From assembly GCF_965208485.1 (NCBI RefSeq), contig NZ_OZ242344.1, positions 2,418,001-2,482,000 on the forward strand: a DNA stretch of 64,000 nucleotides, given 5' to 3'. Source of the DNA: Poriferisodalis sp965208485. GTDB lineage: Bacteria; Actinomycetota; Acidimicrobiia; Acidimicrobiales; Poriferisodalaceae. The translations under genes and the position numbers were made by a program. The notes beneath the pieces are model-generated. The model saw nothing but the letters and a program-made list of their open reading frames with translations, made no database searches and had not been told where the DNA came from. Positions 8,107 through 16,799 of this stretch are shown here, one piece after another. The stretch's first letter is position 1. Each line of letters opens with the position of its first letter.

Positions 8107-8661
8107 TCAGACGCAACACAGCTCGCTTTCGAACAGGCTGCGCTGCGCGCCGGGGTGGCGGGGCTCTCGGCGCACCACCAGATGCGTGCCTTGTGGCCAG
8201 CCTGCGAGGTCCGCGACCTGAGCGCGGACCGGGTTGCGTCGCCGCTGAGAGCTGCTGCCGGCGGTGTGCCAACAGTCGGGGTCTCCCAGCGCGCAGCGGA
8301 TCGCCGCGGCGACGACCGGCGAGGTGCGCGCCGAGGTGACATAGCCGATGTTGCGCTTGGCCAGCTCACCGACCGGGGTCGGCGAGCAGCCCGCAGCATC
8401 GGTGCGCACCACCAACCGACGATCCACGAGACCCGCGTCGTCGCCTCTGCGGTGCCCCGCCGCGTCAGCGGCGTGCTCAGCGGTCGTCAAGCCCGCCTCG
8501 ATGCCGGCGTCGATGCGCGCCTGGCGGCGCCACGCACAGATCGACTGGTCGCTGATCCCCAGCTCAGCCGCGACTGCCGCTACCGGCCGGCCTCGACCAG
8601 ATCGATCACACGCCGCCGGAACTCCGCCGGATAACCCCTCGGCGCCATGAAGCCTCCTCAA
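8107..8661 (-). pseudogene. chimeric transposase relic: OrfA-type HTH joined to IS1380 core
   Basis: From 8649 the minus strand reads MAPRGYPAEFRRRVIDLVEA and, after a frameshift, GRPVAAVAAELGISDQSICA, an IS3-type OrfA start. It then passes into an IS1380-type core (RRLVVRTDAAGC, then GWPQGTHLVVRREPRHPGAQ and SLFESE) and is cut by the right end of IS3-like element B. The mosaic of two families with frameshifts marks it as dead. Confidence 0.7.
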
Positions 8662-8712
8662 AGCTCATGACAACACAATCCAGCAACGGCCCCGCGCGAA
8701 ACACAGGGAGCA

Positions 8713-8961
8713 TCAGTTGATCTGTTCGGCGTGCTGTGCGCTGGTGGGGGTGTCGGATTCTGCGGCTGTAGCGACCTCGGCCGCGGCGAGTTCGGCTGCG
8801 TGCTGTCGGGCGTTGTGGTTGTCGATCTGCTGGGCGGTGTCGCCGATGACGTCTTGGACGACGACGACAGCGATGGCTGCGAGGGCGGCCACGGCGGCGA
8901 CGATGAGCAGCCATTCGAGGGTGGTGAGCCCGGTTTCGGGGCGGGGCGGGGGTCGTCGCAT
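8713..8961 (-). CDS. small prepilin-like membrane protein
   Basis: 82 residues. After a short basic/Pro-rich leader (MRRPPPRPETG) comes G|LTTLEW, with Glu at +5 as in type IV/Flp-type prepilin cleavage sites, followed by the hydrophobic helix LLIVAAVAALAAIAVVVVQ and a hydrophilic, Ala-rich tail. It is probably processed and inserted in the membrane. It starts next to, and divergently from, the large secreted protein gene, which suggests that the two are co-inherited cargo. No pilus assembly genes are nearby. The start codon is well placed but no strong ribosome-binding site is seen. Confidence 0.6.
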   Translation of the reverse strand: MRRPPPRPETGLTTLEWLLIVAAVAALAAIAVVVVQDVIGDTAQQIDNHNARQHAAELAAAEVATAAESDTPTSAQHAEQIN

Positions 8962-8962
8962 T

Positions 8963-11900
8963 GTGCGAATAGCTACACCTGCTCTCCCATGTCGTGCTAC
9001 TCCCGCATGTCTTGCGCGCACGGAGCGTCTTCGACACAAGGACCGCAGGCCGGCGTCGTTGGCGCTGATTGCTGTGGTGGGTGCGCTGGTGCCGGTGAGC
9101 GCGACCTCGCCGTCAGCGGGCGCGCAGGCTGCTGATCCGGTCGCTGCGACCCCGGTGTGCGCTGCGGGGTTTGTCTTTGACAGCGGCCGCGGGGTGTGCG
9201 CCGAGGCGCAGTCCGAGCCGGCGGCTGCTGTGTGTCCTGGGTCGGTGGGGGGCGCGGCGTTGGCGGTGTCGGGCCGTGACTGCGTGACGGTGCCGCGTGC
9301 TGTGGAGTTGCCGGTGTACTCGTGCGACGCGGGCTGGGCGCTGGTGGTGGCGCTCTGCGAGCGGCAGGTGACGACGCCGACGACGACCTATTACACCGAC
9401 TGGGTGCGCTACCAGGAGCCCTACCGGGCGCGTGTGGCGCCGTTCACCGAGCGGGTGCAGGTGTCCTATGTGGTGCAGGTGCTGGTGTCCTACACCGAGA
9501 CCGTGCGCGTCGCGCCGTCCTCCGAGCGGGTGCAGGTGCCGCCGTACAGCGAACTGGTGACGGGAAGCTACGAGACGACGGAGACCTACTGCGCCCGGTG
9601 GGACGTGGTGCTGGGCCACTCGGTGTGCGCGCAGTGGGCTGAGCGCACGGTGACGGTGACCTACAGCGAATGGGTGACCGCGTACAACTACGAGACCCGC
9701 GAGGTGTTCAACTACGAGGACCAGGTGAGGTTCCGCTACGAGCCCGAGACCCGCTCGCGTTGGGTGGACGAGCCGGTGTACAACTACGAGACCCGCTATC
9801 GGTGGGCGTGCTGCCGCGCGGTGCAGGTTCCCACCACGACCTATGTGACCACCACCCAGACCGCGCTGCCCCACGCGTCGTGCACCGCGGGGTACGCGAT
9901 GAACCCCTCGTCGATGTGCGAACGGCCCGCCCGCACACGTGTCGGAACTGCGACGCCGGCATGCCCCACGGCGACGCCCGCATGGACCCGCACGGGCTGG
10001 GACTGCACCCGCACCGTCACCGCGGCGGTGCAGCGATGGGACTGCCCCGCAGGCACCACCGCGGACAGCGCCACGCCGGTGCCGGGCTGCGTCCCCGACA
10101 CCGACGGCACACAAGACGGACACGAACAGCCCGACGACGGCACTGAGACCGGCGGCAGCAGCAGCGGACGCGCGGGCTGCTCTGCTGTGCTGGCCTCGGC
10201 GTCGGGCACGCTTGCGGGGGCGTGGGCGTCGGGCTGCCCGTCGACTCAGTTCGGCAACGCCCAGACCCCCTACTGGGCCCACAGCTACACCTTCGCGGTC
10301 GCCGCCGCCGCGACGATCGACATCGACGTCACATCCCACCAGAACCCCTACGTGTTCGTCCTCGACCCAGACGGCAACACCGTCGGCTCCGACGACAACT
10401 CCGGCGCAGACGGCCGCGACGCCCGCATCAGAAACCTGCCGCTCGCCGCCGGCAGCTACACCATCGAGGTCACCACCTCCGGACCGCGCACCACCGGCAG
10501 CTTCACCCTCGCCTGGGCGATCACCGGCGCCCTCGCCGACACCGTGACCATCACCGGCCTCCAAGACGCTGACGCCACCCCTGAGCTGGGTGCCGCCACG
10601 GCGACGGTTTCTGATGAGTTCGCTGTCGCCCCCGCCGACGCAACCTGCCACGCGGCCCCCGCCGACGCGACGATCGCGCCCACGACCGGCGGAGCCAGGA
10701 CTGTCAGCCTCGAGGTCAACGAGGGCACTACCGTCAACGTCGAGGTCACCTGCACCACCGCCAACGGCTCGGACACCGCCACCGCGCGGTTCACCGCCGA
10801 CCCGGCGCCGGTCGCGATCAGCGGCCTCGAAGACAGGACCGAGCCCGCGGCCAGCGCCGCGAGCGTCGACGTGTCAGACAGCTTCACTGTCGTGCCTCCA
10901 GGCGCACAATGCCGTGCCACGCCCACCGGCGCGACAATCACCCCGACATCGGGCGCGACCGCCCGCACGGTGACCCTCCCCGTCGCTGCCGGCGACGCTG
11001 CCGATGTGACCGTCACATGCGCCAACGGCGCCGAACGAGCGGATCACACCGCGAGGTTCACCGCGACCGCTGTGGGGGCCTGCACGCGGAGGCCGTCGAG
11101 GTGGGGCCACGGCACCATGGTCTCCACAGGCCGCATCAACGCCGACTATCCCGAGTGCGTCTCGGTGTGGCGATGGGCGACCCCCACCGGCTTGGGCTAC
11201 TGGGCGCGCTGGCACACCTTCACCCTCGATTCGCCCGGCTGGGTCACCATCACCCTCCAAGCAGCCCCGACCGGCAGCGGCGACCCCGACCTGTTCGTCG
11301 CCCTCGGCAGCGGCCACGACCCCACAACAGGCAGCCGGCTCGAGCACAACGACGACGCACGCGGCTACAGCGAACTGGGACTGCACCGCCGCGACAGCCG
11401 CATCGCCGACCGATATCTGCCCGCAGGCGACTACACCGTCGAGACCACCACCTACCGCACTCACACCACCGGCCGCTACCGGCTCACCATCACCACCGAC
11501 CACACCCCCCGCACCCCAGCACACCCCGCAGCACTGAACACAGACATCGGCGCCGAACTCATCCAGACCTGGCGATACCAGCCCGCCGCAGCCACCGCAC
11601 AGATCACCAGCAGCCTCCCAGAAGGCATCACCGCCAGCATCAACACCGCCCACGGCCTCGCCAGCCTCACAGCCACCACCACCCGCGCAGGCACCTACCC
11701 CATAGAGATCACCTACACCAACGGAACCCAAACCCACACAGCCACCACCACCATCACCGCCACCTGCCCCACCACACACACCCAAACACCCACCGGCAAC
11801 TGCATCCCCAACACCGCGACACTCCCAGCAGGATGCAACATCGCGTGGTTGCACGGCGGCAATTACTGGGGCAGAAACGAATATCTGCACAGCTACAACG

Positions 11901-12337
11901 ACTACGGCGACGGAGCGCCCGTGGGCTGTGACTCGCTCACTCACAGCGGCAAGGCCGTCTACTACGAGTTCAGCACCCCGGAGCGTCTGGCCGTGGCTCT
12001 GGGCGTGGCCGACGAGTACGGTCATGCGTCCTCGCTGACGCAATCGGGCGGTCGCCCATCGATCACGCTGTGGCAGCGCATCGGCTCTCTGGGTGCCGTG
12101 GCCCTCATCGCGACTGCGCAGGCCGCGCCCGCGTCCGCGCCGGAGCTGTCGGCGACGATCGGCGCCGGCAACTACGTGCTGGAGATCGCCCCATCGAAAG
12201 AGATCCTGCAGCCCACATGGTCGATGCAGGTCAAAACAACACTGCCCACCGGCCAGCAGCAACATGAGGAGGCCCTGCGATTCGGAGCGACTGGAAATGT
12301 ACGAGACCAGTTGGTCCTTCGCCTTTTTGTGGGATGA
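8963..12337 (+). CDS. large secreted protein with PPC domains, 5' part (interrupted by ISL3 element)
   Basis: The start is uncertain: GTG 8963 is given, and a TTG at 9058 would also precede the signal-like stretch SLALIAVVGALVPVSA. In order: a Cys-containing region, a 160-residue stretch of recurring Tyr-Glu-Thr/Arg units (PYRARV, VSYTETVRV, YNYETREVFNYED, YNYETRYRW), a Pro/Thr/Cys region, a pre-peptidase C-terminal-like domain (FVLDPDGNTVGSDDNSGADG), two Ig-like repeats (ITGLQDADATPELGAATATV; ISGLEDRTEPAASAASVDV) and a second PPC-like domain (DPDLFVALGSGHDPTTGSRL). Host coding ends at 12312; the last residues are encoded by the insertion sequence. Removing that IS joins this part in frame to the phospholipase A2 domain at 13668. 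Confidence 0.8.
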   Translation: MRIATPALPCRATPACLARTERLRHKDRRPASLALIAVVGALVPVSATSPSAGAQAADPVAATPVCAAGFVFDSGRGVCAEAQSEPAAAVCPGSVGGAALAVSGRDCVTVPRAVELPVYSCDAGWALVVALCERQVTTPTTTYYTDWVRYQEPYRARVAPFTERVQVSYVVQVLVSYTETVRVAPSSERVQVPPYSELVTGSYETTETYCARWDVVLGHSVCAQWAERTVTVTYSEWVTAYNYETREVFNYEDQVRFRYEPETRSRWVDEPVYNYETRYRWACCRAVQVPTTTYVTTTQTALPHASCTAGYAMNPSSMCERPARTRVGTATPACPTATPAWTRTGWDCTRTVTAAVQRWDCPAGTTADSATPVPGCVPDTDGTQDGHEQPDDGTETGGSSSGRAGCSAVLASASGTLAGAWASGCPSTQFGNAQTPYWAHSYTFAVAAAATIDIDVTSHQNPYVFVLDPDGNTVGSDDNSGADGRDARIRNLPLAAGSYTIEVTTSGPRTTGSFTLAWAITGALADTVTITGLQDADATPELGAATATVSDEFAVAPADATCHAAPADATIAPTTGGARTVSLEVNEGTTVNVEVTCTTANGSDTATARFTADPAPVAISGLEDRTEPAASAASVDVSDSFTVVPPGAQCRATPTGATITPTSGATARTVTLPVAAGDAADVTVTCANGAERADHTARFTATAVGACTRRPSRWGHGTMVSTGRINADYPECVSVWRWATPTGLGYWARWHTFTLDSPGWVTITLQAAPTGSGDPDLFVALGSGHDPTTGSRLEHNDDARGYSELGLHRRDSRIADRYLPAGDYTVETTTYRTHTTGRYRLTITTDHTPRTPAHPAALNTDIGAELIQTWRYQPAAATAQITSSLPEGITASINTAHGLASLTATTTRAGTYPIEITYTNGTQTHTATTTITATCPTTHTQTPTGNCIPNTATLPAGCNIAWLHGGNYWGRNEYLHSYNDYGDGAPVGCDSLTHSGKAVYYEFSTPERLAVALGVADEYGHASSLTQSGGRPSITLWQRIGSLGAVALIATAQAAPASAPELSATIGAGNYVLEIAPSKEILQPTWSMQVKTTLPTGQQQHEEALRFGATGNVRDQLVLRLFVG
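12305..12312. repeat. 8-bp target duplication GACCAGTT, left copy
   Basis: GACCAGTT is repeated exactly at 13660-13667, directly outside the two ends of the ISL3 element; 8 bp is the usual ISL3 duplication length. Confidence 0.9.
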
Positions 12338-13659
12338 GGGGCGGTTGAGGGTCCGCTTGTAGGGGTCGAGGCCCTGCTGGGATCGGTGTTTGAGAGACGC
12401 CGAACCCCAGGGGGCCTCGATGAAGCGTGATGTTATGTCGGTGCGGCTGTGGCTGCCGCGTATTGAGGTGCTGGAGGTCGCGGTCGACGCGCCTTTGGAG
12501 CTGGTGGTGCGGGTGCGCTCGGCGGTGCGTCGCCCCGAGTGCCCGGGTTGTGGGACGCCGAGCGGGAGGGTCCATGACCGCCGGGACCGCGAGATCCGCG
12601 ACTTGGAGGTGTCGGGCCGGCCGACCACGTTGGTGTGGGATCGGCGGCGGATGGTGTGCGAGCCGTGCGGGCGGCGGTTCATGGAGGACCATCCGGCGTT
12701 CGAGGGCAGCGTCACGGCGCGTCTGGCGCGGCGGGTGGTCCAGGACGCACGCGCGATGACGGTCAACGCGGCAGCCAAGCGCCATCAGGTGGGCTGGAAG
12801 CTGGTCAATGCTTTGGTGGTCGCCTATGCGGGGCTGGTCGCCGGTCATCGACGCCGCCGACGGTGCCGTGTTCTGTTGGTGGACGAGACCTCGATCCGCA
12901 AGCGGCACCGCTATGTGACGGTGCTCGTGAACGGCGACACCGGCGAGGTGCTCGCCATGGTGCCGCATCGCAACAGCCAAGCCCTGTCGGGGTTTCTGGC
13001 TGCTCAGGGCCACAAATGGTGCAAAGGCGTCAAAGTCGTGGTGTCCGACGGTTCCAAGGCATACAAGGCCGCCATCGAGGCGCGGCTCGGCCACGCCCGC
13101 CACGTGCTGGACCGGTTCCATGTGATCCGATGGTTCGCCGCCGGGCTGACCGCGGTGCGCCGAGACGTGCAGCGCCGCCCCGAAGGCTCCAAGCCTGTGT
13201 TCGACCGCGACGTGTTCCGGGCCAGGTTCTTGCTCATGAGACGGCCCGACAAGCTCGACGCCGCCGAACGCCAACGGCTCGAGGAGCTGTTCGCCGCCCA
13301 CCCGCGGCTCAAAGCCGCGTGGGACGCGCTCGGCGAGCTGCACGGCCTCTATCTCGCCAAGGACCGAAAGGGCGCCCTCGAAGCGCTCGACCGGTTCGCG
13401 GACATCTACGGCACCGGGCTGATCCCCGAGTTCAGCGACACAGTCGACACCTTCTTGGCGTGGCACCCCCAGATCCTCGACTGGCACCAAGCCGGCCGGC
13501 CCAGCAACGGACCCATCGAAGGAACCAACAACCTGCTGCAGATCCTGCGCCGCAAAGCCCACGGCTTCACCAACTACACGAACTTCGAAGCCCGCGGCCT
13601 GCTACTAACCTGACCCCGCCGAACCCAGCAGCCCGAATCCCACAAAAGGACGAAGGCTC
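12313..13659 (+). mobile_element. intact ISL3-family insertion sequence
   Basis: 1347 bp. Inverted repeats: left GGTCCTTCGCCTTTTTGTGG, right complement GAGCCTTCGTCCTTTTGTGG, both continuing GAT. A perfect 8-bp direct repeat flanks it, and one complete transposase gene lies inside. It interrupts a reading frame that is restored when the element and one repeat copy are removed. Confidence 0.93.
12420..13613 (+). CDS. ISL3-family transposase
   Basis: 397-residue DDE transposase with an N-terminal zinc ribbon (CPGCG...CEPCG), a helix-turn-helix region and the catalytic core: VLLVDETSIRKRHRY (first Asp), VVVSDGSKAYKAA (second Asp), LDRFHVIRWFAAG, and a late SNGPIEGTNNLLQILRRKAH with the Glu. ATG 12420 is chosen, with AGGGGG upstream. 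Length and motifs are complete, so it is likely functional. It shares no close identity with the ISL3 relics elsewhere in the window. Confidence 0.93.
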   Translation: MKRDVMSVRLWLPRIEVLEVAVDAPLELVVRVRSAVRRPECPGCGTPSGRVHDRRDREIRDLEVSGRPTTLVWDRRRMVCEPCGRRFMEDHPAFEGSVTARLARRVVQDARAMTVNAAAKRHQVGWKLVNALVVAYAGLVAGHRRRRRCRVLLVDETSIRKRHRYVTVLVNGDTGEVLAMVPHRNSQALSGFLAAQGHKWCKGVKVVVSDGSKAYKAAIEARLGHARHVLDRFHVIRWFAAGLTAVRRDVQRRPEGSKPVFDRDVFRARFLLMRRPDKLDAAERQRLEELFAAHPRLKAAWDALGELHGLYLAKDRKGALEALDRFADIYGTGLIPEFSDTVDTFLAWHPQILDWHQAGRPSNGPIEGTNNLLQILRRKAHGFTNYTNFEARGLLLT

Positions 13660-13667
13660 GACCAGTT
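13660..13667. repeat. 8-bp target duplication GACCAGTT, right copy
   Basis: Partner of 12305-12312. It marks the insertion point of the ISL3 element within the secreted protein gene. Confidence 0.9.
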
Positions 13668-14124
13668 GACGCTCACCCAGTTCGTGGACACCCGGGCCAA
13701 CGATCATGCCAACTACCCCTACCTCACATGGACATCAGACCAATGCACGGGTTCTCCCGATGAGGCTCATTACACTATTTCTGGATTCGCAGTCCCGGGG
13801 CCTTCGTCGAGTGCACGAAGTGTCTTGATATATAGGGCGTGCTGGCGACATGACTTTAACTGGCGCAATCTGTCACGTATCGAGCACTTCGTCGATCCGA
13901 ACGTGGACTCATGGAATCAGGATGCGAAAGACGACTCGGATGCGCTGCTAGAACAAGATTTCCGTCGACTTTGTGACAGTATCTTCCCCGAACCAGCGTG
14001 GATCGCCGCTCGAAACTCGTGCTATATTGACGCTGCAGCTTACGAGTTAGTCGTCTCAAACATCACTCATCTCTGGGACGTGATTCCGTCTCCCGATATA
14101 GGACCCCCTGAACGAACCGAGTGA
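13666..14124 (+). CDS. prokaryotic phospholipase A2-like domain, severed C-terminus of the secreted protein
   Basis: 152 codons from an in-frame TTG that is really an internal codon of the disrupted gene (host reading ...RDQ-LTLTQFVDTRAN). It contains DQCTGSPDEAHYT and YRACWRHDFNWRNL, matching the Cys-x-x-His-Asp active-site helix of prokaryotic phospholipase A2 (here Cys59, His62, Asp63), then ALLEQDFRRLCDS, which fits the family's later Asp and Cys. It lacks its own signal peptide and start and is probably silent unless the IS excises. The 3' half is less GC-rich than its surroundings. Confidence 0.78.
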   Translation: MTLTQFVDTRANDHANYPYLTWTSDQCTGSPDEAHYTISGFAVPGPSSSARSVLIYRACWRHDFNWRNLSRIEHFVDPNVDSWNQDAKDDSDALLEQDFRRLCDSIFPEPAWIAARNSCYIDAAAYELVVSNITHLWDVIPSPDIGPPERTE

Positions 14125-14207
14125 TTGATCCCGCTGGCAAATGAAATTACTTACCTGCAGCGTGCTCCTGACGGATCCTGATGTAGGCAGCACTTTGGAG
14201 CGGAACC

Positions 14208-14837
14208 TTGCGGAGTAAAGCGAATAGCAGAACGCAGCAATATTCCTTTCTTGGTTTGGTAGCGCTCTTGCTGCTGTTTGCGGCAGCCTGTTCAGGCCAT
14301 GACCAAGTCAGCGAAGACCAAAATGTCTTCACCGCAAAAGTGCGCTCACAATTGGATCGATTCGCTGCAACTCATGAACCCGCAACAGATGCCTCAATTT
14401 CCATGAGCATTCCGGCCACGAAAGTCCAAGTTCTTGACGTAGACGAGTTCGTCGCGTCGTTCAAACCGATTGCCAAGGAGCTACGAGCTTCTAGGGCGAA
14501 TACAATAGCGTCTGGCACCTTCGACTCGGATCGCTGGGACGACAAGAATGCAGCTTTGCTGACAGAACTCGAAGCTTGGATAACGGAGTGGATCGGCCGA
14601 GCTCAGCCTAGCAATCGGGAGTACCTGGTTGCACTGATGTGGGCGCTTCGCCACCCGCCGCCTGCTTTCGAGACTGGACTCGAAGACAACTTCGGTCCGA
14701 CATGGTTTGAAGATCGTTTCGACGAAGTATATGACGAGTACTATCTCGGCCTTGCGACAACATGGCTCAACGTCAATTCGGCAAGCCGACCAGCTAGCCT
14801 GAAGATTGGCGGCGCTTCGCGTTTGCGTGTGGGATGA
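14208..14837 (+). CDS. lipoprotein of unknown function, 3' end replaced by an IS
   Basis: TTG start proposed. The N-terminus has a basic stretch, a hydrophobic segment and a lipobox (FLGLVALLLLFAAAC), so it is an exported lipoprotein. The body (about 180 residues, rich in Trp and acids, e.g. WDDKNAALLTELEAWITEWI) matches no family I recognise. Host coding stops about 14810, where an ISL3-type end (GGCGCTTCGCGTTTGCGTGT) begins; the final residues GASRLRVG come from that end. Base composition is lower in GC than the window average, as in the PLA2 segment, so the two are probably one transferred unit. Confidence 0.65.
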   Translation: MRSKANSRTQQYSFLGLVALLLLFAAACSGHDQVSEDQNVFTAKVRSQLDRFAATHEPATDASISMSIPATKVQVLDVDEFVASFKPIAKELRASRANTIASGTFDSDRWDDKNAALLTELEAWITEWIGRAQPSNREYLVALMWALRHPPPAFETGLEDNFGPTWFEDRFDEVYDEYYLGLATTWLNVNSASRPASLKIGGASRLRVG

Positions 14838-14921
14838 CGGTTTGAGGGTGCGGGCCGCGTAGGGAGAGATTCCCCAGAATCGGAGGTGTCTTGTCGCCTC
14901 GATTCGGGAGGATCCCCGTGG

Positions 14922-15420
14922 CTGTTGACCCTACGCGTGCGTTGCTGCTGATCGTCGGTCTTGGGTCCGGGCGTGGCGGTCGCCGAGGTGCGTGGCCGCC
15001 GCGGCGGGCCGTTGGTGGTCGGGGTCGAGCTGTCCGGGCGGCCGTGCTGTGGGGGCTGCGGCGGACTGGTGCGTCGTCACGGCGCCGGCAAGGTGAGCCT
15101 GGCGGACCTGCCGGTGTTCGGGCGGCTGGTGCGGCTGGTGTGGAACAGGCGCCGCTGGCTGTGCCCCGACGGGGCGTGCGCGGCGCGCGTTCGCCGACCA
15201 GGGCCCTGCCGTTGCGCTGCCCAGGGCGCGCATGGCATCCCGGGCGGCCCGGTGGGCGGGCCTGGGTCGGGCGATCAAGGAGATCGCGGCCGAGCTGGGC
15301 ACGGGCTGGCACACGGTGATGGCAGCTGTGCACCGGTGGGGCTGGGCGCTGCTGGGAGCCGGCCCGGGCCGCACCGACGGCGTGAGCGCATTGGGCCTCG
15401 ACGAGATCCTGATGTTCCGA
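14922..15420 (+). pseudogene. ISL3 transposase N-terminal relic
   Basis: Starts GTG (VAVDPTRALLLIVGLG). Then, in another frame, comes a zinc ribbon and DLPVFGRLVRLVWNRRRWLC; in a third frame AIKEIAAELGTGWHTVMAAV and GVSALGLDEILM. At least two frameshifts. It ends at the LDE motif, where it is joined to IS1380 sequence. The missing C-terminal half of a closely similar transposase is present at 40643-41460, beginning at the same motif. Confidence 0.7.
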
Positions 15421-15835
15421 CGCGAGCCGCTGCACCCGGACGCGCAGCGCAGCCTGTTCGAGTCGGAGAACTTCCGCTGCTGAGGATTCCTCACCGACGC
15501 CGCCGCCGGTCCAGCTCGACAAGCTCACGCGAAAACACGCCGACGTCGAGGACGCCGTCGCGCGTCTCAAGGACTCCGGGCCGGCGCGGATGCCCTTCAC
15601 AGCCTGGAACGCCAATCGCGCATGGACAGCACTGCGCACAATCAGCGCAACGCTCGCGCACAGGCTCCAGACACAGCGCCTCGCCGGGCCGCTCGCCAAA
15701 GCGGCGCCCAAACAGCTCCGCTGACAGCCGTGGCACCTGCCCGCGCTCGCGCGCGAGACCGGCCGACGCGTCAAGCTGCGGCTCCCCACCGCACACCCCA
15801 GCGCCCGAGCCCTGCTCACAGCCCAGCACCCCAAC
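15412..15835 (+). pseudogene. IS1380 transposase C-terminal relic
   Basis: Reads RREPLHPDAQRSLFESENFR, then stop and a new frame: KHADVEDAVARLKDSGPARM, LAGPLAKAAPKQLR, stop, QPWHLPA. These blocks match the C-terminal half of IS1380-family transposases. Stops and a frameshift make it non-functional. 15836-16030 is the extremely C/A-rich, G-poor tail. Confidence 0.65.
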
Positions 15836-16043
15836 CGAACACCCCACACCCCCGACCCCCCAACGCACCACCCACCCGACAGCCGGCCCGTCGCGCCCCC
15901 ACACCCAAACCCCGACCGCCCAACCCCGCCACCGACCCCCAACAACCCCGACCACAGCCAGCCAAGCCGACAAACCCAGCCCCGCACGCCAACAACACAA
16001 CCAACAAACCACAGCCAGCCATCCCCACGAACAATCAGGGCTA

Positions 16044-16137
16044 GTGGTGCGTCGGCAATTTGCGCAGGGCCTGCCGAAGCCTGTTTCCGCAGGTCAGCGG
16101 GCCGCGACCTGCCCGCAAGAAAACCGCGACATACCAC
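16044..16137. mobile_element. 94-bp MITE-like element related to the IS630 ends
   Basis: Flanked by TA on both sides. Terminal inverted repeats GTGGTGCGTCGGCAATTT (left) and GTGGTATGTCGCGGTTTT (complement of the right end), similar to the left end of the IS630 element at 18068 (GTGGTTCGTCGTTGATTT). The interior carries a GCAGGTC/GACCTGC hairpin and no coding capacity. A second copy of its right end lies at 5276-5294. Confidence 0.65.
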
Positions 16138-16145
16138 TAGACCTG

Positions 16146-16739
16146 TCAATGTCGGTCGGGCCGCGTCCTTTTGGCGGGCTGAGCGGCGCGCTGGTCGATG
16201 ATGACCAACGTCCTCGCAATTTTGTCATGCGGTCCTTGACGCCGCTTGTCCAATGTGAACACTCCGATCACTGCAGCGACGATGAGCCAGTTGACTGCAA
16301 CCTGGAGGGGCACAAACATTTCTCTGTCTCCCTCCCCATTGACGAAGACGATCAATATGGCCAATAGAGCTGCGGGTACCAGCGTGCGGATGATCGCTCT
16401 TGCTGTGCCGAGTATCTGACCGTCTCTAGCGGAGACTATCCTTAAGCGCTGTAAGTACTTTCCCGGAGTGCGACGCCATAACACCAGAAACAATGACTCA
16501 TACAGGAACGCCATGGCGCACCATGACGCCTGAAAGGTGACTAATGTTGCTGTGAGGCTGCTGCGGTTACCCGCGAGATACCACGAAGGCTGAGCCCAGA
16601 TCATCCACGTGACGAGAAAGGCTAGAACAGACACAACTCCAGCATCTATCGCGCGCGCCGCGACCCGGTATCTCGGCGGAGAGAGAGTCACGAGTGTGCC
16701 GGACGTCACTTGCGTCAGGCGGCAACCGGTTTGCTTCAC
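16146..16739 (-). CDS. RDD-family membrane protein
   Basis: 197 residues with three to four hydrophobic segments. The RDD signature is present: an early Arg and Asp in RYRVAARAIDAG, then WRRTPGKYLQRLRIVSARDG and, after another membrane segment, RRQGPHDKIARTLVI. RDD proteins are small integral membrane proteins, in some cases linked to Na+ resistance or transport; the role here is unknown. GTG start. It lies between IS relics inside the island and is probably cargo. Confidence 0.85.
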   Translation of the reverse strand: MKQTGCRLTQVTSGTLVTLSPPRYRVAARAIDAGVVSVLAFLVTWMIWAQPSWYLAGNRSSLTATLVTFQASWCAMAFLYESLFLVLWRRTPGKYLQRLRIVSARDGQILGTARAIIRTLVPAALLAILIVFVNGEGDREMFVPLQVAVNWLIVAAVIGVFTLDKRRQGPHDKIARTLVIIDQRAAQPAKRTRPDRH

Positions 16740-16799
16740 GCCTGACAGAGCATACGACGCTGATTCACCTTCGGTATTGCGCAGGCTGGTGCTCCCTAA

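Larger units (their letters stand above)
5567..8121 (-). mobile_element. IS3-like element B, interrupted by element A
   Basis: The ends carry related inverted repeats (left TGTGTCTGAGTCTTCCGCGG, right complement TGCGTCTGACTTCGCCGCGG) and the 12-bp flanking repeat CTCGCTTTCGAA. Its orfA and the first half of its orfB remain at 7200-8032. The rest of orfB is missing where element A (5642-7199) is inserted. Confidence 0.65.
14811..16041 (+). mobile_element. chimeric IS relic: ISL3 5' half joined to IS1380 3' half
   Basis: The left end resembles the ISL3 inverted repeat. 14922-15415 encodes an ISL3 N-terminal region broken over three frames; from about 15420 the sequence is the C-terminal part and G-poor tail of an IS1380-type element, ending CACGAACAATCAGGG next to CTAG, like the right end of the element at 16800-18064. 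No complete transposase remains. Confidence 0.7.

Noticed and set aside
8717..8962. 5' extension of the large secreted protein frame to 8717
   Set aside because: This part is antisense to the prepilin-like gene and would place about 80 Ala/Thr/Ser-rich residues before the signal peptide.
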